The position numbers and the translations under genes are program-made. DNA of 14,448 nt from Candidatus Uhrbacteria bacterium RIFOXYB12_FULL_58_10 (GTDB lineage Bacteria > Patescibacteriota > Patescibacteriia > 2-12-FULL-57-11): positions 1 to 14,448 of the forward strand of contig CALRHY010000009.1 of the NCBI GenBank assembly GCA_943359495.1, written 5' to 3'. The notes beneath the pieces were generated by a model. That model ran no database searches. It saw nothing but the letters and a program-made list of their open reading frames with translations, and was not told the origin of the DNA. This document shows positions 5,783-11,903 of the stretch, piece by piece (the first letter of the stretch is position 1; each line of letters opens with the position of its first letter).

Positions 5783-6114
5783 ATCTGCTTTTTCCACTCT
5801 CCACGAATCAGGCGTTCTTTTTTGATTCGTGACCAGCCCTTTATTTGTTCTTCGCGACGACGTGCTATTGCGAAACTTTCGTGATCTTCAACGTAGACTA
5901 ACACGACAGGCAAACGTTCACGAGTCCACAACGGTCCGCGTCCCGCGTTATGTGTTGCAATTCTTTGCACCACATTTTCGCTCGACCCAACATAATACGA
6001 TCCATCGCTACATTGGAGAATGTAGACGAAGCCGTGTCCTTCAACAGGCTCAGGGCATTCGACTCCTTTGAAAAAGCAAATGTCCCTTATATATAACCTG
6101 TGGCCAAAGGCCAT
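5758..6114 (-). CDS. GIY-YIG nuclease-like protein (UPF0213 type), uncertain start
   Basis: A single-domain GIY-YIG protein of the short UPF0213/YhbQ-like kind; such proteins are predicted nucleases of mostly unknown substrate. In this 118-aa reading, FVYILQCSDGSYYVGSS (29-45) supplies the GIY (VYI, 30-32) and YIG (YVG, 41-43) motifs. RIATHN supplies the conserved Arg, and ARRREEQIKGWSR is the usual C-terminal helix. The domain is complete, but the start is not settled. ATG 6114 has no SD and lies upstream of a likely -10 (6086-6095). A good SD (6063-6069) points to ATG 6058, which is out of frame and stops after two codons. The residues between are a translated palindromic repeat (CPEPVEG). 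The 3' end overlaps tRNA-Glu by 25 nt. It may be a gene whose start was damaged by a repeat insertion. Confidence 0.65.
   Translation of the reverse strand: MAFGHRLYIRDICFFKGVECPEPVEGHGFVYILQCSDGSYYVGSSENVVQRIATHNAGRGPLWTRERLPVVLVYVEDHESFAIARRREEQIKGWSRIKKERLIRGEWKKQMASSSSPV
6036..6063 (-). repeat. REP-like palindromic repeat fragment (PEPVEG type)
   Basis: The plus strand carries CCTTCAACAGGCTCAGGGC flanked by GAC/GTC. I recognise it as half of a widespread bacterial interspersed palindrome whose translation reads PEPVEG. Here it is read into the N-terminus of the GIY-YIG gene. The mirror half is not present next to it. Confidence 0.65.
6063..6069 (-). promoter_or_regulatory. Shine-Dalgarno pointing to an out-of-frame ATG
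   Basis: The minus strand AAAGGAG is followed by 4 nt and ATG (6056-6058), an ideal initiation site. That frame continues CCC TGA. The GIY-YIG frame is offset, so this looks like the relic start of the gene before the repeat entered. Confidence 0.55.
6086..6095 (-). promoter_or_regulatory. AT-rich -10 candidate before the GIY-YIG gene
   Basis: The minus strand reads TATATATAAG (6086-6095), containing TATATA and TATAAG. No -35 is evident. Transcription would start near 6079, just ahead of the SD at 6063-6069. Confidence 0.4.
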
Positions 6115-6138
6115 GAGCGAAGCACGCGTCTGGCGTGC
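6101..6138 (-). repeat. Two adjacent hairpins between tRNA-Thr and the GIY-YIG gene
   Basis: GCACGC (6122-6127) with GCGTGC (6133-6138), 5-nt loop, and TGGCC (6101-6105) with GGCCA (6109-6113), 3-nt loop. Neither is followed by a T run, so they are not standard terminators. They may act in tRNA processing or belong to the repeat insertion. Confidence 0.5.
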
Positions 6139-6150
6139 GGAGTCGAATGG

Positions 6151-6223
6151 AGCCACCTCCGGGAGTCGAACCCGGGACCTCTGCTTTACGAAAGCATTGC
6201 TCTACCAGCTGAGCTAAGGTGGC
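6151..6223 (-). tRNA. tRNA-Thr (anticodon CGT)
   Basis: Acceptor GCCACCT/AGGTGGC, D stem GCTC/GAGC, anticodon arm ATGCT-TTCGTAA-AGCAG giving CGT (ACG codons) with an A-G mismatch at 27-43, T arm CCGGG-TTCGACT-CCCGG. The discriminator is T and CCA is encoded at 6148-6150. It lies downstream of tRNA-Gly with no terminator between, so it is probably co-transcribed; it also has its own -10-like box close upstream. Confidence 0.94.
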
Positions 6224-6228
6224 GCATC

Positions 6229-6234
6229 ATTATA
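6229..6234 (-). promoter_or_regulatory. Consensus -10 box abutting tRNA-Thr
   Basis: The minus strand TATAAT ends 5 nt before the mature 5' end of tRNA-Thr (6223). The -35 region is weak (TTG-containing sequence at a spacer of 15-18 nt). If used, it would start transcription at or within the tRNA 5' end. Confidence 0.4.
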
Positions 6235-6275
6235 TTGGTCGAAGACTCTGAGCAAACGTCTGGTGCGTCGAAGAG

Positions 6276-6346
6276 AGCGGGTAGCGGGAATCGAACCCGC
6301 GACTGCTGCTTGGGAAGCAGCCGTTTTACCACTAAACTATACCCGC
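6276..6346 (-). tRNA. tRNA-Gly (anticodon CCC)
   Basis: Acceptor GCGGGTA/TACCCGC, D stem GTTT/AAAC, anticodon arm GCTGC-TTCCCAA-GCAGC giving CCC (GGG codons), T arm GCGGG-TTCGATT-CCCGC, discriminator T. The following bases are CTC, so CCA is not encoded, unlike the other three tRNAs here. It is first in the Gly-Thr-(GIY-YIG)-Glu cluster. Confidence 0.94.
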
Positions 6347-6367
6347 AGACAGCGGGTTGCGTGGGCG

Positions 6368-6396
6368 AGTATACCATCGAGAACTTGCTGCCGCAA
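6368..6396 (-). promoter_or_regulatory. Promoter of the tRNA cluster
   Basis: Minus strand TTGCGG (6391-6396), 17-nt spacer, TATACT (6368-6373). It predicts a start near 6361, about 15 nt before tRNA-Gly. It lies just after the terminator of the 106-aa gene. Confidence 0.7.
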
Positions 6397-6410
6397 TACC
6401 CGATATGTAT

Positions 6411-6437
6411 AAAAAAGCGACCGTTTTACACAGCCGC
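6411..6437 (-). terminator. Terminator of the rlmN / 106-aa operon
   Basis: On the minus strand GCGGCTGT (6437-6430) pairs with ACGGTCGC (6424-6417), 8 bp including two G-U pairs, 5-nt loop, followed by six T residues. It lies about 20 nt past the stop at 6458. Confidence 0.75.
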
Positions 6438-6457
6438 CGGATTCGTCTGTTTGGCCA

Positions 6458-6778
6458 TCAGGCCTTGTCGAGATGAAGACGACCGACGTACTTTTGCTTG
6501 ATCGGACGCCCATCTGCACACGCCGCGTCGTAGTCCCCTGTCCCACCTCTACCGACAAGCTTTTTCTTGGCCATCGTGTCGTAGAGATTAAAGCTCCGTA
6601 CATCCCATATCACGGTTTTTTGCCGACATGCTGCACTAACGAAGACCACCCACACAGAACGACGCGTCTCATAACGATCATAGATCTCTATTTGCAAAGC
6701 AACCGGAGTCTGAGCAGTAATCGCTGCAGCCAATTCCCGCGAACCAGGTCCGCTTACGATCCTCCAAAGATCTGCCAT
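6458..6778 (-). CDS. Hypothetical protein downstream of rlmN, 106 aa
   Basis: I do not recognise it. The start ATG 6778 has one of the best ribosome sites in the window (GGAGG at 6785-6789, 6 nt spacing), which supports a real gene. It begins MADLWRIVSGPGSREL. A first half with helix and strand pattern (AAAITAQTPVALQIEIYDRY, RRSVWVVFVSAA) is followed by a basic, Gly-rich second half (AKKKLVGRGGTGDYDAA, GRPIKQKYVGRL). There is no signal peptide or membrane segment. The 30-nt gap after rlmN and the terminator behind it suggest a two-gene operon, so a link to RNA modification or the ribosome is possible but unproven. Confidence 0.7.
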   Translation of the reverse strand: MADLWRIVSGPGSRELAAAITAQTPVALQIEIYDRYETRRSVWVVFVSAACRQKTVIWDVRSFNLYDTMAKKKLVGRGGTGDYDAACADGRPIKQKYVGRLHLDKA

Positions 6779-6808
6779 GACACCCCTCCTCTGTTAGACG
6801 ATATTTTT

Positions 6809-7828
6809 TTATTTGTCTTTCCGTTCCAACGCCAGCTGTCCGCAGGCAGCGGCAATATCGACGCCGGCGCTGTGGCGGATGGTGCATGGGATACCAGCCG
6901 CGAGGACGATGGATTGAAACCGCTCAATGGCTGCGCGGGCAGTCGGGCGGAATTCGAAAAAAGATTGGTGGAATGGGATCAGGTTGACCTGAATCAACGG
7001 ACGAAAATCTTTGAGCACGGCACCCAATTCATCCGCCTGTTCGATACTGTCATTGATGCCGCTCAACATGACGTATTCAAAAAACAGCTTGCGGTTGGTC
7101 TGCCGCAGATAGTCGCGGCAGGCATCTAATACTTGGCCGATCGAATAGGCCTTGTTCACTGGCATGATCTCCGAACGGACATCGTCGGTTGGTGCATGCA
7201 AAGAAACAGCAAGGTTAATTTGCAAATCAAATTCTGCAATCCGACGAATGCCAGGGACAATGCCGCATGTGGAAATGGAAATTTTTCGCGCGCCGATCCC
7301 GAGGCCATCTTTCGAGTTCATGATCCGAATGGATTCAAAAACGTTATCCAAATTTGCACACGGCTCGCCCATGCCCATGAAAACGACGTTGGTGACGCGC
7401 TCATTTTTTGGCGCCAATTCTTTTTCAAAAAACAACACCTGGTCGACAATTTCATCAGCGCTCAAATTCCGTTTCAAGCCCATGGTGCCAGTTGCGCAAA
7501 ACGAGCATTTCATTGCACAGCCAACCTGCGAAGAAACGCAGACTGTCCGAAAATCGCCGTTCGGAATCATGACGGCTTCAATTTCTTTGTCATCCGCAAG
7601 CGTGAACAAGGCTTTCACTGTTCCATCCTTTTTGCTTTGGGCGCGGTGCGACAATGTCAGTGTCGAGACGGGAACATCCACAAGCGCATCACGCAGCTCT
7701 TTGGAAAGAGAGGTCGCTTGCTCCCACGAAGAAATACGCTGTCCATAGATAGCGGCCATGATCTGTTTTGCACGAAACGCAGGCTCTTTGCGCTCGTCCA
7801 GTACTTTTTGGATGCGTTCTCTGTCCAT
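6809..7828 (-). CDS. rlmN: 23S rRNA / tRNA adenine-C2 methyltransferase RlmN
   Basis: 339 aa, a normal length. This radical-SAM enzyme methylates C2 of A2503 in 23S rRNA, and in some bacteria A37 of tRNAs, by a ping-pong mechanism through a methylated Cys. Visible: the N-terminal RNA-binding part (1-90); Cys 97 in TVCVSSQVGC; the [4Fe-4S] motif C104-x3-C108-x2-C111 followed by ATGTMGLKRNL; GMGEP (152-156) for SAM binding; AVSLHAPTD (207-215); and the methyl-carrying Cys 329 in AAACGQL. Both mechanistic Cys (97 and 329) are present, so it should be active. ATG 7828 has no SD, and a strong promoter ends 8 nt before it. It is co-transcribed with the 106-aa gene. Confidence 0.97.
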   Translation of the reverse strand: MDRERIQKVLDERKEPAFRAKQIMAAIYGQRISSWEQATSLSKELRDALVDVPVSTLTLSHRAQSKKDGTVKALFTLADDKEIEAVMIPNGDFRTVCVSSQVGCAMKCSFCATGTMGLKRNLSADEIVDQVLFFEKELAPKNERVTNVVFMGMGEPCANLDNVFESIRIMNSKDGLGIGARKISISTCGIVPGIRRIAEFDLQINLAVSLHAPTDDVRSEIMPVNKAYSIGQVLDACRDYLRQTNRKLFFEYVMLSGINDSIEQADELGAVLKDFRPLIQVNLIPFHQSFFEFRPTARAAIERFQSIVLAAGIPCTIRHSAGVDIAAACGQLALERKDK

Positions 7829-7836
7829 AAGTGAAG

Positions 7837-7865
7837 ATCATAGCGCAAAGAGAGCCTTTTGTCGA
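7837..7865 (-). promoter_or_regulatory. rlmN promoter, leaderless arrangement
   Basis: Minus strand TCGACA (7860-7865), 17-nt spacer, TATGAT (7837-7842); each hexamer matches consensus at 5 of 6 positions. The start codon is only 8 nt below the -10, so the transcript should begin at the ATG or within about 2 nt of it. Confidence 0.65.
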
Positions 7866-7922
7866 TAGGGCACACATCGTTGCGTAGAAACACCCTCTAT
7901 GGTACACCATGCCGGTCGAAAC

Positions 7923-7928
7923 GGAGGG
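7923..7928 (+). promoter_or_regulatory. Ribosome site fixing the start of the 235-aa gene
   Basis: GGAGGG lies 4 nt before ATG 7933. The upstream ATG at 7909 in the same frame has no SD, so 7933 is preferred. Confidence 0.75.
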
Positions 7929-7932
7929 AAGC

Positions 7933-8640
7933 ATGGGAAAAAAATGCAGAGCACAGGTCCTGTCGATTGGCCAAGGTCACGAAGGTGGACAGTGTGTCTT
8001 GATTGTCCACATTGGCACCGATGAAGAGCCGCCAGAAGCCAGCTATCTCTATGTTGTAGAATCAATGCAAGGCTTACGATCTGCTCTTGCACAACAACTT
8101 TGGATAACAGCCAAGCAGAAGAAAAGGCTTCGCGCAGGAGTACATCTACCGAAGACAAACGACACCCCCATTACCCGCGTGCGTGGCGACGCGGCGTACC
8201 TCTTCGCTCAATACCTCGAGGAGGTGTTCGCAGAAACCGCGGACCCGGCGCCACCGCCACCATTCGAAGAGAATGACGATCCAACGATTTGCTATTTCGC
8301 CATCCTGACCACAACGAACGACCACTTTGCAATCATCACGGTATGGACAGGACAACAGCAGATCCTCTATGTGTGTTACTCAGTCGAGGCAGCCCTGCAA
8401 CTTTCCAACAAACACCCGCAGATTCCAGAAGCAGAGTGGGCTGAGGTCATTGACCAAGTGATGGATGAAACGGATCCAATTCCATTTCGTCATGACGACG
8501 GCAACATCACCATCTCTGGTGGAGTCGCGCACATCCTCACGTGCTGCGTAGAACAACACGCCTGCGCGTGTGCAGACGAATCAGAAGACAAAGAAATGCT
8601 GCGTCTTCCACAGACGCCGCGCGCACGCGGCCAAGCGTGA
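7933..8640 (+). CDS. Hypothetical protein with two similar halves, 235 aa
   Basis: I do not recognise it. The start is set by a good SD at 7923-7928. The two halves align by eye. Half 1 (about 5-102) has strands AQVLSIGQ and QCVLIVHIG, then YLYVVESMQGLRSAL and a terminal helix GDAAYLFAQYLEEVF. Half 2 (about 119-212) has YFAILTTT, HFAIITVWTG, ILYVCYSVEAALQLS and a terminal GGVAHILTCCVEQHA. An acidic, Pro-rich linker (DPAPPPPFEENDD) joins them, and a charged tail follows. Several Cys cluster near the end (TCCVEQHACACA). There is no signal peptide or membrane helix, so it is probably cytosolic. It is transcribed divergently from rlmN; I found no confident promoter. It ends at a strong terminator. 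Confidence 0.75.
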   Translation: MGKKCRAQVLSIGQGHEGGQCVLIVHIGTDEEPPEASYLYVVESMQGLRSALAQQLWITAKQKKRLRAGVHLPKTNDTPITRVRGDAAYLFAQYLEEVFAETADPAPPPPFEENDDPTICYFAILTTTNDHFAIITVWTGQQQILYVCYSVEAALQLSNKHPQIPEAEWAEVIDQVMDETDPIPFRHDDGNITISGGVAHILTCCVEQHACACADESEDKEMLRLPQTPRARGQA

Positions 8641-8643
8641 CGT

Positions 8644-8686
8644 AAAAAACCGCGTACAGGCGCTCCCCTGCCGCGGTTCTTTTTTT
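8644..8686. terminator. Terminator of the 235-aa gene, possibly bidirectional
   Basis: AACCGCG (8648-8654) pairs with CGCGGTT (8672-8678), with an inner CAGG/CCTG stem, followed by a T run on the plus strand and preceded by six A. It can also serve murF, whose stop is at 8705 on the minus strand. Confidence 0.85.
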
Positions 8687-8704
8687 ATCTCCCGTTTCAT
8701 TTTC

Positions 8705-9994
8705 TTACGTCGTCGGCTCACCCCATTCGAGCAATTGTTCTGCCTGTAATGGCTCGGCCATCAATTCTTTCACCACTGCCTCCATATGCATGCCGCGCGA
8801 TCCTTTGATGAGGATAATGTCGCCGCGTTCCATGATGCTTTGAACAAACTTTCCCGCGGCTTCTGTTTCTGGAAAATGCGTCATGCGTTCTTCGGCCATG
8901 CCGGCAGCACGGGCCGCGCGGTCGATATCTCTGCTCATTTCACCAACCGTTATCAAGCGATCAACGCCGCACTCGACGACTGCTTTGCCAACGGCGGCAT
9001 GCTCTTGTTCGGAGAGCGCACCCATCTCGCGCATATCACCAAGGACAGCAATACGCTCCTCGCCTTCGTCCAAGGGAATCGAGCGCAACGCACGCAGCGC
9101 TTCGATCATGGATTTCGTCGAAGCATTATAGCTGTCATCAATCAATGTTGCGTATTTGATTCCATCAATAACGCGCAGATGGCCTTTTTCCGCGACGAAT
9201 TTTTGCAGTCCTTCAATTGCAATCAGTGGATTCGTACCGAGGACAGTAGCGACAGTGACGCCGGCAAGCGCCGAAGAAACGGCCGGCATACCGAGCACGC
9301 CAGGAACAACCGCTGGGACGACACTGCCGCCGACTTCGATCTTGAAGGTCATCCCTTCCACAAACAATCCCCGCTTCTCATCGCGTCGAATCATCGGATG
9401 GGCTTCTAAGCCGCGCACGGTGGCTTTTTCCGAGAAGCCGTAGCGCACCACTTTGGCGTGCGTTTTGGTCGCCTGCGCAAGGACAAGATCGTCATCGGCA
9501 TTAATCACCGCAAATCCATCTTGGGGCAAGGCGGCGATCAGCGCGCTCTTTTCACGGATGACCCCTTCTATTCCACCCAAACCAACAGCGTGTGTCGCGC
9601 CAATCGTCGTCAGGACACCAACGGTTGGCGGAAAGAGTTTACACAATCGGGAAATGTCACCGGATGCTTGCGCGCCAAATTCAAGGACAAGTGCGGAGGG
9701 ATATGTCGAATCAGTGGTAAGCAACAAACGGATGCCGTGGACAAAGACTGCGATCCAGCCAAGTACCGAACGCCCTGGCGAAGACATGCCCAGGATGGTA
9801 ACTGCGCAACCGATTTCGGTATTATTATTTTTTTCCGATGGACGCACCGTCCGTGTCCCGCGAAGGGCGACAGCAATCGCCTGTTTGGTCGACGTCTTAC
9901 CAACAGTCCCGGTGACCGCAATGATCAATGGATGATATTTTTTCAACACCGCGGTGGCCAGTGGAATCAAGATTTTTTTTAACAGAAAACGCAT
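8705..9994 (-). CDS. murF: UDP-MurNAc-tripeptide-D-Ala-D-Ala ligase, MurF, short N-terminus
   Basis: 429 aa. MurF adds D-Ala-D-Ala to the UDP-MurNAc peptide, the last cytoplasmic step of peptidoglycan precursor synthesis. Motifs: P-loop TGTVGKTST (28-36), NNNTEIG (56-62), LEFGAQASGDI (104-114), REKSAL with the probable carbamylated Lys 149, NADDD (165-169), DDSYNAS (286-292), LGDMREMG (318-325) and KGSRGMHME (397-405). DDSYNAS and KGSRGMHME are MurF-specific among Mur ligases. The P-loop begins at residue 28, so the usual first domain, which binds the UDP substrate, is absent. A hydrophobic stretch (LGWIAVFVHGIRLLL, about 78-92) stands in the central domain. I have seen this architecture in CPR bacteria. 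No SD precedes ATG 9994. It lies 9 nt after the PBP stop, so it shares that transcript. Confidence 0.92.
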   Translation of the reverse strand: MRFLLKKILIPLATAVLKKYHPLIIAVTGTVGKTSTKQAIAVALRGTRTVRPSEKNNNTEIGCAVTILGMSSPGRSVLGWIAVFVHGIRLLLTTDSTYPSALVLEFGAQASGDISRLCKLFPPTVGVLTTIGATHAVGLGGIEGVIREKSALIAALPQDGFAVINADDDLVLAQATKTHAKVVRYGFSEKATVRGLEAHPMIRRDEKRGLFVEGMTFKIEVGGSVVPAVVPGVLGMPAVSSALAGVTVATVLGTNPLIAIEGLQKFVAEKGHLRVIDGIKYATLIDDSYNASTKSMIEALRALRSIPLDEGEERIAVLGDMREMGALSEQEHAAVGKAVVECGVDRLITVGEMSRDIDRAARAAGMAEERMTHFPETEAAGKFVQSIMERGDIILIKGSRGMHMEAVVKELMAEPLQAEQLLEWGEPTT

Positions 9995-10003
9995 AGGATG
10001 TTG

Positions 10004-11788
10004 TTACTTCACCGCCCGTGTCGGCTGCACATGATAATACTGGAGTAAGAACTTGGCGATTTCACCAAAGGTTGGCGCAGCTGAGCTCTCTGCATACTGG
10101 ACGTCGCGTGGATGATCGACCCGGACCACCATGACGAATTTCGGGTCTTCGACAGGACCAAAACCAGCAAAAGTCCCAATAGTGACATCTGCTTTATAGC
10201 CCGGGCCGTCGTCGCGTGGTACCTGGGCGGTACCGGTTTTGCCAGCGATCCAATAACCTGGGACACCTGCCTTTTTCCCGTGCCCATTCTCTACCACAGA
10301 AACGAGCATTCCGCCAAGCAATGTAGCGGTCCGAGCACTAATCACTTGACGCACCTGCTTTGGGTCATGCGTTTCGTGGTGTGTATCAGACCAGCGCACG
10401 TCGGAAACAATCTGCGGCTGCATTAAAACTCCACCGTTTGCGATTGCCCCATACGCGGATGCGAGTTGGAGCGGTGTCGCGCTCATCCCCTGCCCATAGG
10501 AGGCAGTGGCAAAATAAATATCGCTTTTTTTCTTGAGCAAGGAAAGGTCGCCTGGTGATTCGGCCGCCAATTCGATGCCGGTCGTTGCACCAAAACCAAA
10601 CTTTTCAAAATAGTCGCGCAGCGCGTCGCTACCAACAGCGCGCTGAACAAAAATCGCTCCCGTGTTCAAAGATTCGTCCAAAACCTGGGTCATGGTTTGA
10701 ATGCCATGCGCCTTACCGTCAGAATTGCGAATGGTGTATGGACCGACTTTAAATTCTCCGGTGTCTTCGTAGGTCGTTTTTGGCCCCACCACACCGCGAT
10801 CAATCCCAGCGGCCATGGTGATCACCTTCATCACCGATCCGGGTTCGTATTGGCCAAAGATTGCCGGGTTGTTAAAGACAGAAATATCCGCGGTTTTTTG
10901 GTAGGTATTTGGATCAAAATCCGGTGCACCACACATGGCAAGTACGGCGCCTGTTTTTGGATCAAGAATGACAACGGAACCGCCGTCGGCTTGGTGATTT
11001 GCCACAGCAGCCTTGAGACGTTCACAAGCAAAAAATTGAATCGTTCGATCAATGGTCAAAACAACGTCTGCGCCGTCCTGTGCCGGATTGAGCGTCCGAT
11101 CCGCAACAGGGATCCAACGCCCGCCAACATCTTTCTCCGCACTTAATTCTCCGGCCGCCCCTGAAAGTTCCTTGTTCCAATAGCCCTCGATCCCATATCG
11201 GCCACGCAGCGCACCATCTTTGTCCGCACCAACGAAACCAAGCACATGGCCGCCCATGGCCATTTCCGGATACGTCCGCGCTGGCTCACGGTTCATGTGA
11301 ATACCTGCCAATTTTTCTGTTTTGAACAGATCGCGCATTTGGTCGACAAGGTCCTCGCTCACCCCACGCGCCAACGGAGCATACAACCCATCGCCTTGGA
11401 GTTTTTTAAAGAGTTCATCGCGATCAATGACCAACATCGGCGCAAGGAGATCAGCCGTTCTTTCCTTCTCTTTCACATTCCGTTGCTCAGCAAAGACTTG
11501 GAAGGTATCTTTGTTTGTCGCAACAGGATAGGACGTCCCGTCCGGATCTTTAATCAAGATATCACCGCGCACAGGCACAAGCTGTTCAAGAACATCGTGC
11601 GCATTTGCCGCGAGATCTTCGTAGAGTGTATGCGAAAGCACTTGGAGCGAGAAAAGCCGGGCCGCGACCACAACTCCCAAAAAGCAAAAACCGACACACA
11701 GAATGCGAAAACGACGGTCAATGGGTGAACCGCTGCTTCGCGCGACTTTTTTCTGGCTCGCCTTTTTGTGAGAAGTGTAGTGACGCAT
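10004..11788 (-). CDS. Class B penicillin-binding protein (FtsI/PBP2 type transpeptidase)
   Basis: 594 aa, bitopic membrane protein with an extracytoplasmic transpeptidase that cross-links peptidoglycan, either in division (FtsI) or elongation. Cytoplasmic tail about 1-27, one TM helix about 28-49, then the dimerisation/pedestal domain containing VRGDIL (73-78) and RTYPEMAMGGHVLGF (171-185). The transpeptidase domain starts near 240. The active-site motifs are S318-x-x-K321 (in EPGSVMK), S373-x-N375 (in SLN) and K517-T-G519. All catalytic residues are present. The protein pairs with murF as in a shortened division-and-cell-wall cluster, which favours FtsI over PBP2, but the sequence alone does not settle it. 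No PASTA domains follow. ATG 11788 has no SD; a TGA-TATCCT box ends 6 nt upstream. Confidence 0.93.
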   Translation of the reverse strand: MRHYTSHKKASQKKVARSSGSPIDRRFRILCVGFCFLGVVVAARLFSLQVLSHTLYEDLAANAHDVLEQLVPVRGDILIKDPDGTSYPVATNKDTFQVFAEQRNVKEKERTADLLAPMLVIDRDELFKKLQGDGLYAPLARGVSEDLVDQMRDLFKTEKLAGIHMNREPARTYPEMAMGGHVLGFVGADKDGALRGRYGIEGYWNKELSGAAGELSAEKDVGGRWIPVADRTLNPAQDGADVVLTIDRTIQFFACERLKAAVANHQADGGSVVILDPKTGAVLAMCGAPDFDPNTYQKTADISVFNNPAIFGQYEPGSVMKVITMAAGIDRGVVGPKTTYEDTGEFKVGPYTIRNSDGKAHGIQTMTQVLDESLNTGAIFVQRAVGSDALRDYFEKFGFGATTGIELAAESPGDLSLLKKKSDIYFATASYGQGMSATPLQLASAYGAIANGGVLMQPQIVSDVRWSDTHHETHDPKQVRQVISARTATLLGGMLVSVVENGHGKKAGVPGYWIAGKTGTAQVPRDDGPGYKADVTIGTFAGFGPVEDPKFVMVVRVDHPRDVQYAESSAAPTFGEIAKFLLQYYHVQPTRAVK

Positions 11789-11794
11789 ACAAAC

Positions 11795-11803
11795 AGGATA
11801 TCA
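11795..11803 (-). promoter_or_regulatory. Possible extended -10 of the PBP-murF operon
   Basis: The minus strand reads TGA followed by TATCCT (-10 at 11795-11800), 6 nt before ATG 11788. There is no -35 of note. It overlaps an 8-bp palindrome (ATCATGAT, 11800-11807) that could be an operator. The -10 matches at 4 of 6 positions, so this is tentative. Confidence 0.35.
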
Positions 11804-11850
11804 TGATCCTATGTATCTACAGTCTATCTATCATCCCCCCGAAGGCGGCC

Positions 11851-11893
11851 CCATCCCAAAGGGAGGCCTTTGGCCAAGGATGGACCCTTTGGG
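11851..11893. repeat. Overlapping, mutually exclusive hairpins
   Basis: CCCAAAGGG (11855-11863) and CCCTTTGGG (11885-11893) are a perfect 9-bp inverted repeat. A competing hairpin uses CCATC (11851-11855) with GATGG (11879-11883) and CCAAAGG (11856-11862) with CCTTTGG (11867-11873). The two folds share bases and cannot coexist. The stretch lies between the PBP start and a possible 61-aa gene. Confidence 0.7.
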
Positions 11894-11903
11894 TGGATTC
11901 ACG

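Noticed and set aside
6115..6156. Longer start for the GIY-YIG protein at 6156
   Set aside because: This start lies inside tRNA-Thr, and the added residues are translated tRNA and hairpin sequence.
6100..6501. Plus-strand open frame of 133 codons over tRNA-Thr and tRNA-Gly
   Set aside because: It is a translation of two tRNA genes and a terminator on the opposite strand.
7909..7932. Start of the 235-aa gene at ATG 7909
   Set aside because: No SD precedes it, whereas GGAGGG stands 4 nt before ATG 7933.
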